DNA of 64,000 nucleotides, from contig NZ_JAMXQV010000003.1 in NCBI RefSeq assembly GCF_024703995.1, positions 186,001 through 250,000 of the forward strand. Direction: 5' to 3'. A program made the translations under genes and the position numbers. The notes under the pieces were generated by a model. That model did not search any database, was not told where the DNA came from, and worked only from the letters and a program-made list of their open reading frames with translations. Position 1 is the stretch's first letter. Every line of letters starts with the position of its first letter. The DNA comes from Amycolatopsis iheyensis (lineage in GTDB: Bacteria > Actinomycetota > Actinomycetes > Mycobacteriales > Pseudonocardiaceae). Shown piece after piece: positions 62,763 to 64,000 of the stretch.

Positions 62763-63656
62763 ATGAAGTGGACCGAACAGGAAGTTCCCGGGCAGCGTGG
62801 CCGGGTGGCCGTGGTGACCGGCGCGAACACCGGCCTGGGCTTCGAAACGGCCCGGGTGCTCGCCGAGCGCGGCGCGTCCGTGGTGCTCGCCGTGCGCGAC
62901 GTCGAGAAGGGGAAGCGGGCCGCCGCGCGGATGAGCGGCGAGGTCACCGTGCAGGCCCTGGACCTGGCGTCGCTGGACTCGATCCGCGCCGCGGCGGCCG
63001 GGTTGCGCGACCGGTTCCCGCGGATCGACCTGCTGATCAACAACGCCGGGGTGATGTACACGCCGAAGCAGACCACCCGCGACGGCTTCGAGCTGCAGTT
63101 CGGCACCAACCACCTGGGGCACTTCGCGCTCACCGGACTGCTGCTGGACCTCATGCTGCCGGCGGCCGGCTCCCGGGTGGTGACGGTCAGCAGCGTCGGC
63201 CACCGCATCCGGGCCGCGATCCACTTCGACGACCTGCAGTGGGAACGGTCCTACAGCCGCGTCGGCGCGTACGGGCAGGCCAAGCTCGCCAACCTGCTCT
63301 TCACCTACGAGCTGCAGCGGCGCCTCGCGGCGCACGGCAGCACCGCCGCGGTCGCCGCGCACCCCGGCGCGTCCGACACCGAGCTCGCCCGCAACGCCCC
63401 GGCGCTCGTCCGCCTGCCGCTGACCTGGCTCGCGCCGGCGATCACCCAGAAGGCGTCGATGGGCGCATTGCCCACCCTGCGCGCGGCCACCGACCCGGCC
63501 GTCCTCGGCGGCCAGTACTACGGCCCCGGCGGCCGGTTCGAGGCCAGGGGATATCCGCGCCTGGTCACCTCGAGCGCCCAGTCCTACGACGACGGCTTGC
63601 AGCGTCGCCTCTGGGCCGTGTCCGAGGAGCTGACGGGCGTGAAGTTCCCCGTCTAG
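62763..63656 (+). CDS. Short-chain dehydrogenase (retinol dehydrogenase/WWOX-like)
   Basis: A 297-residue SDR. Cofactor motif T-G-A-N-T-G-L-G (residues 19-26), N-N-A-G-V-M-Y, catalytic serine in V-T-V-S-S-V-G-H and Y-G-Q-A-K-L-A-N (YxxxK). The N-x-x-x-G-H-F-A-L-T segment marks the RDH/WWOX-like group that often acts on lipophilic alcohols or ketones. AAGGAG precedes the ATG. It is controlled by the divergent TetR and overlaps the convergent phosphotransferase gene by 4 bp. Confidence 0.88.
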   Translation: MKWTEQEVPGQRGRVAVVTGANTGLGFETARVLAERGASVVLAVRDVEKGKRAAARMSGEVTVQALDLASLDSIRAAAAGLRDRFPRIDLLINNAGVMYTPKQTTRDGFELQFGTNHLGHFALTGLLLDLMLPAAGSRVVTVSSVGHRIRAAIHFDDLQWERSYSRVGAYGQAKLANLLFTYELQRRLAAHGSTAAVAAHPGASDTELARNAPALVRLPLTWLAPAITQKASMGALPTLRAATDPAVLGGQYYGPGGRFEARGYPRLVTSSAQSYDDGLQRRLWAVSEELTGVKFPV

Positions 63657-64000
63657 GCGTGCGCGCGGCGCAGGCGTTCGCGAGCGTCTACTTCGGACAG
63701 TGACAGCACGGGGTGCCCGGCCGCGTGCTGGAACTTGGCGTCGTACGCCCGGGTCCAGACGCCCGCCGCCCACGAGCGTTCGCGTTCGTCGGTGTCCAGC
63801 GGCCGGCCGCGTGCGCGGCCATATGCGGCGAGGAACCGTTCGGTGTCTTCGACGGTGGCCGATCGGTCCGGGTCGACGGTCGAGTACAGCGCGGCGGCGA
63901 AGCCGACCAGGACCGCTTCGCTTTCGGTGATCACGCTGTCCCAGTCGTGCACCACCAGCAGGTCGTCGCTGCTCCAGCGCAGGTTGCCGGCGAGCCAGTC
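63653..64000 (-). CDS. APH-type phosphotransferase, C-terminal part (5' end outside window)
   Basis: The frame is open to the right edge and reads D-W-L-A-G-N-L-R-W ... L-V-V-H-D-W-D-S-V, the Brenner/metal motifs (D-x-x-x-x-N then D-W-D) of the aminoglycoside/choline kinase family, followed by about 90 residues of C-terminal helices. The upstream kinase lobe is missing. The substrate cannot be inferred; many actinobacterial members are not resistance genes. Confidence 0.75.
   Translation of the reverse strand, partial: DWLAGNLRWSSDDLLVVHDWDSVITESEAVLVGFAAALYSTVDPDRSATVEDTERFLAAYGRARGRPLDTDERERSWAAGVWTRAYDAKFQHAAGHPVLSLSEVDARERLRRAHA

Overview
This is about 64 kb of very GC-rich, densely coded DNA with frequent GTG starts and many 4-bp ATGA/GTGA gene overlaps. 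These traits, together with a DasR-type operator, Asp23/AmaP envelope-stress genes, a WXG-like RHS toxin, mycothiol-type DinB proteins and many TetR regulators, point to an actinomycete, most likely a Pseudonocardiales such as Amycolatopsis (inference; no rRNA or marker gene is present). I saw no rRNA, intact tRNA, CRISPR array or intact insertion sequence.

Layout. 0-1.3 kb: the 3' part of a HEAT-like repeat gene. 1.4-11.2 kb: an eight-gene operon of the Atu/Liu acyclic-terpene or branched acyl-CoA type (DinB-like protein, AtuA, two acyl-CoA dehydrogenases, biotin-dependent carboxylase beta and alpha subunits, SDR, TetR). 11.5-25 kb: housekeeping and accessory genes: a Cys-rich small protein behind an ECF-like promoter, MurJ, an NCS1 permease, a secreted GH18 chitinase whose promoter contains a DasR-like dre site, a diguanylate cyclase, an IPNS-like dioxygenase coupled to a yeast-type cytosine deaminase, a WYL regulator, an AlkZ-like protein, a DinB protein and a TetR. 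25.5-27.6 kb: a five-gene Asp23/AmaP envelope-stress operon.

27.6-36 kb is the most accessory-looking part. A retron-type reverse transcriptase is preceded by a short coupled ORF and two mutually exclusive RNA hairpins. Downstream of it lie a nested 82-bp palindrome and an unrecognised gene with a Cys/His motif. On the opposite strand follows a 1619-residue WXG/RHS polymorphic toxin with a nuclease-like C-terminus and a neighbouring membrane protein. 36-45 kb: a tightly overlapped five-gene operon (unknown helical protein, small alpha/beta protein, aromatic-amino-acid-type PLP decarboxylase, gentisate-dioxygenase-like bicupin, DJ-1/PfpI protein), followed by a DMT exporter, a divergent LysR and a UvrA-like protein of the drug self-resistance type. 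The set resembles a small uncharacterised biosynthetic or catabolic locus.

45-52 kb: secreted GH31 glycosidase and a divergent ricin-lectin protein, a DMT-like membrane protein, an SRPBCC protein and an L,D-transpeptidase lipoprotein with an SNGC variant motif. 52.4-62 kb: a decayed ArsR regulator, a TetR with its own palindrome, then a continuous catabolic/import operon (aldehyde dehydrogenase, class III aminotransferase, PotD/B/C/A-like ABC importer, YtcJ-like amidohydrolase) behind a 19-bp palindromic operator. 62-64 kb: a divergent TetR/SDR pair with repeated operator motifs around a near-consensus promoter, and the C-terminal part of an APH-type phosphotransferase running off the right edge.
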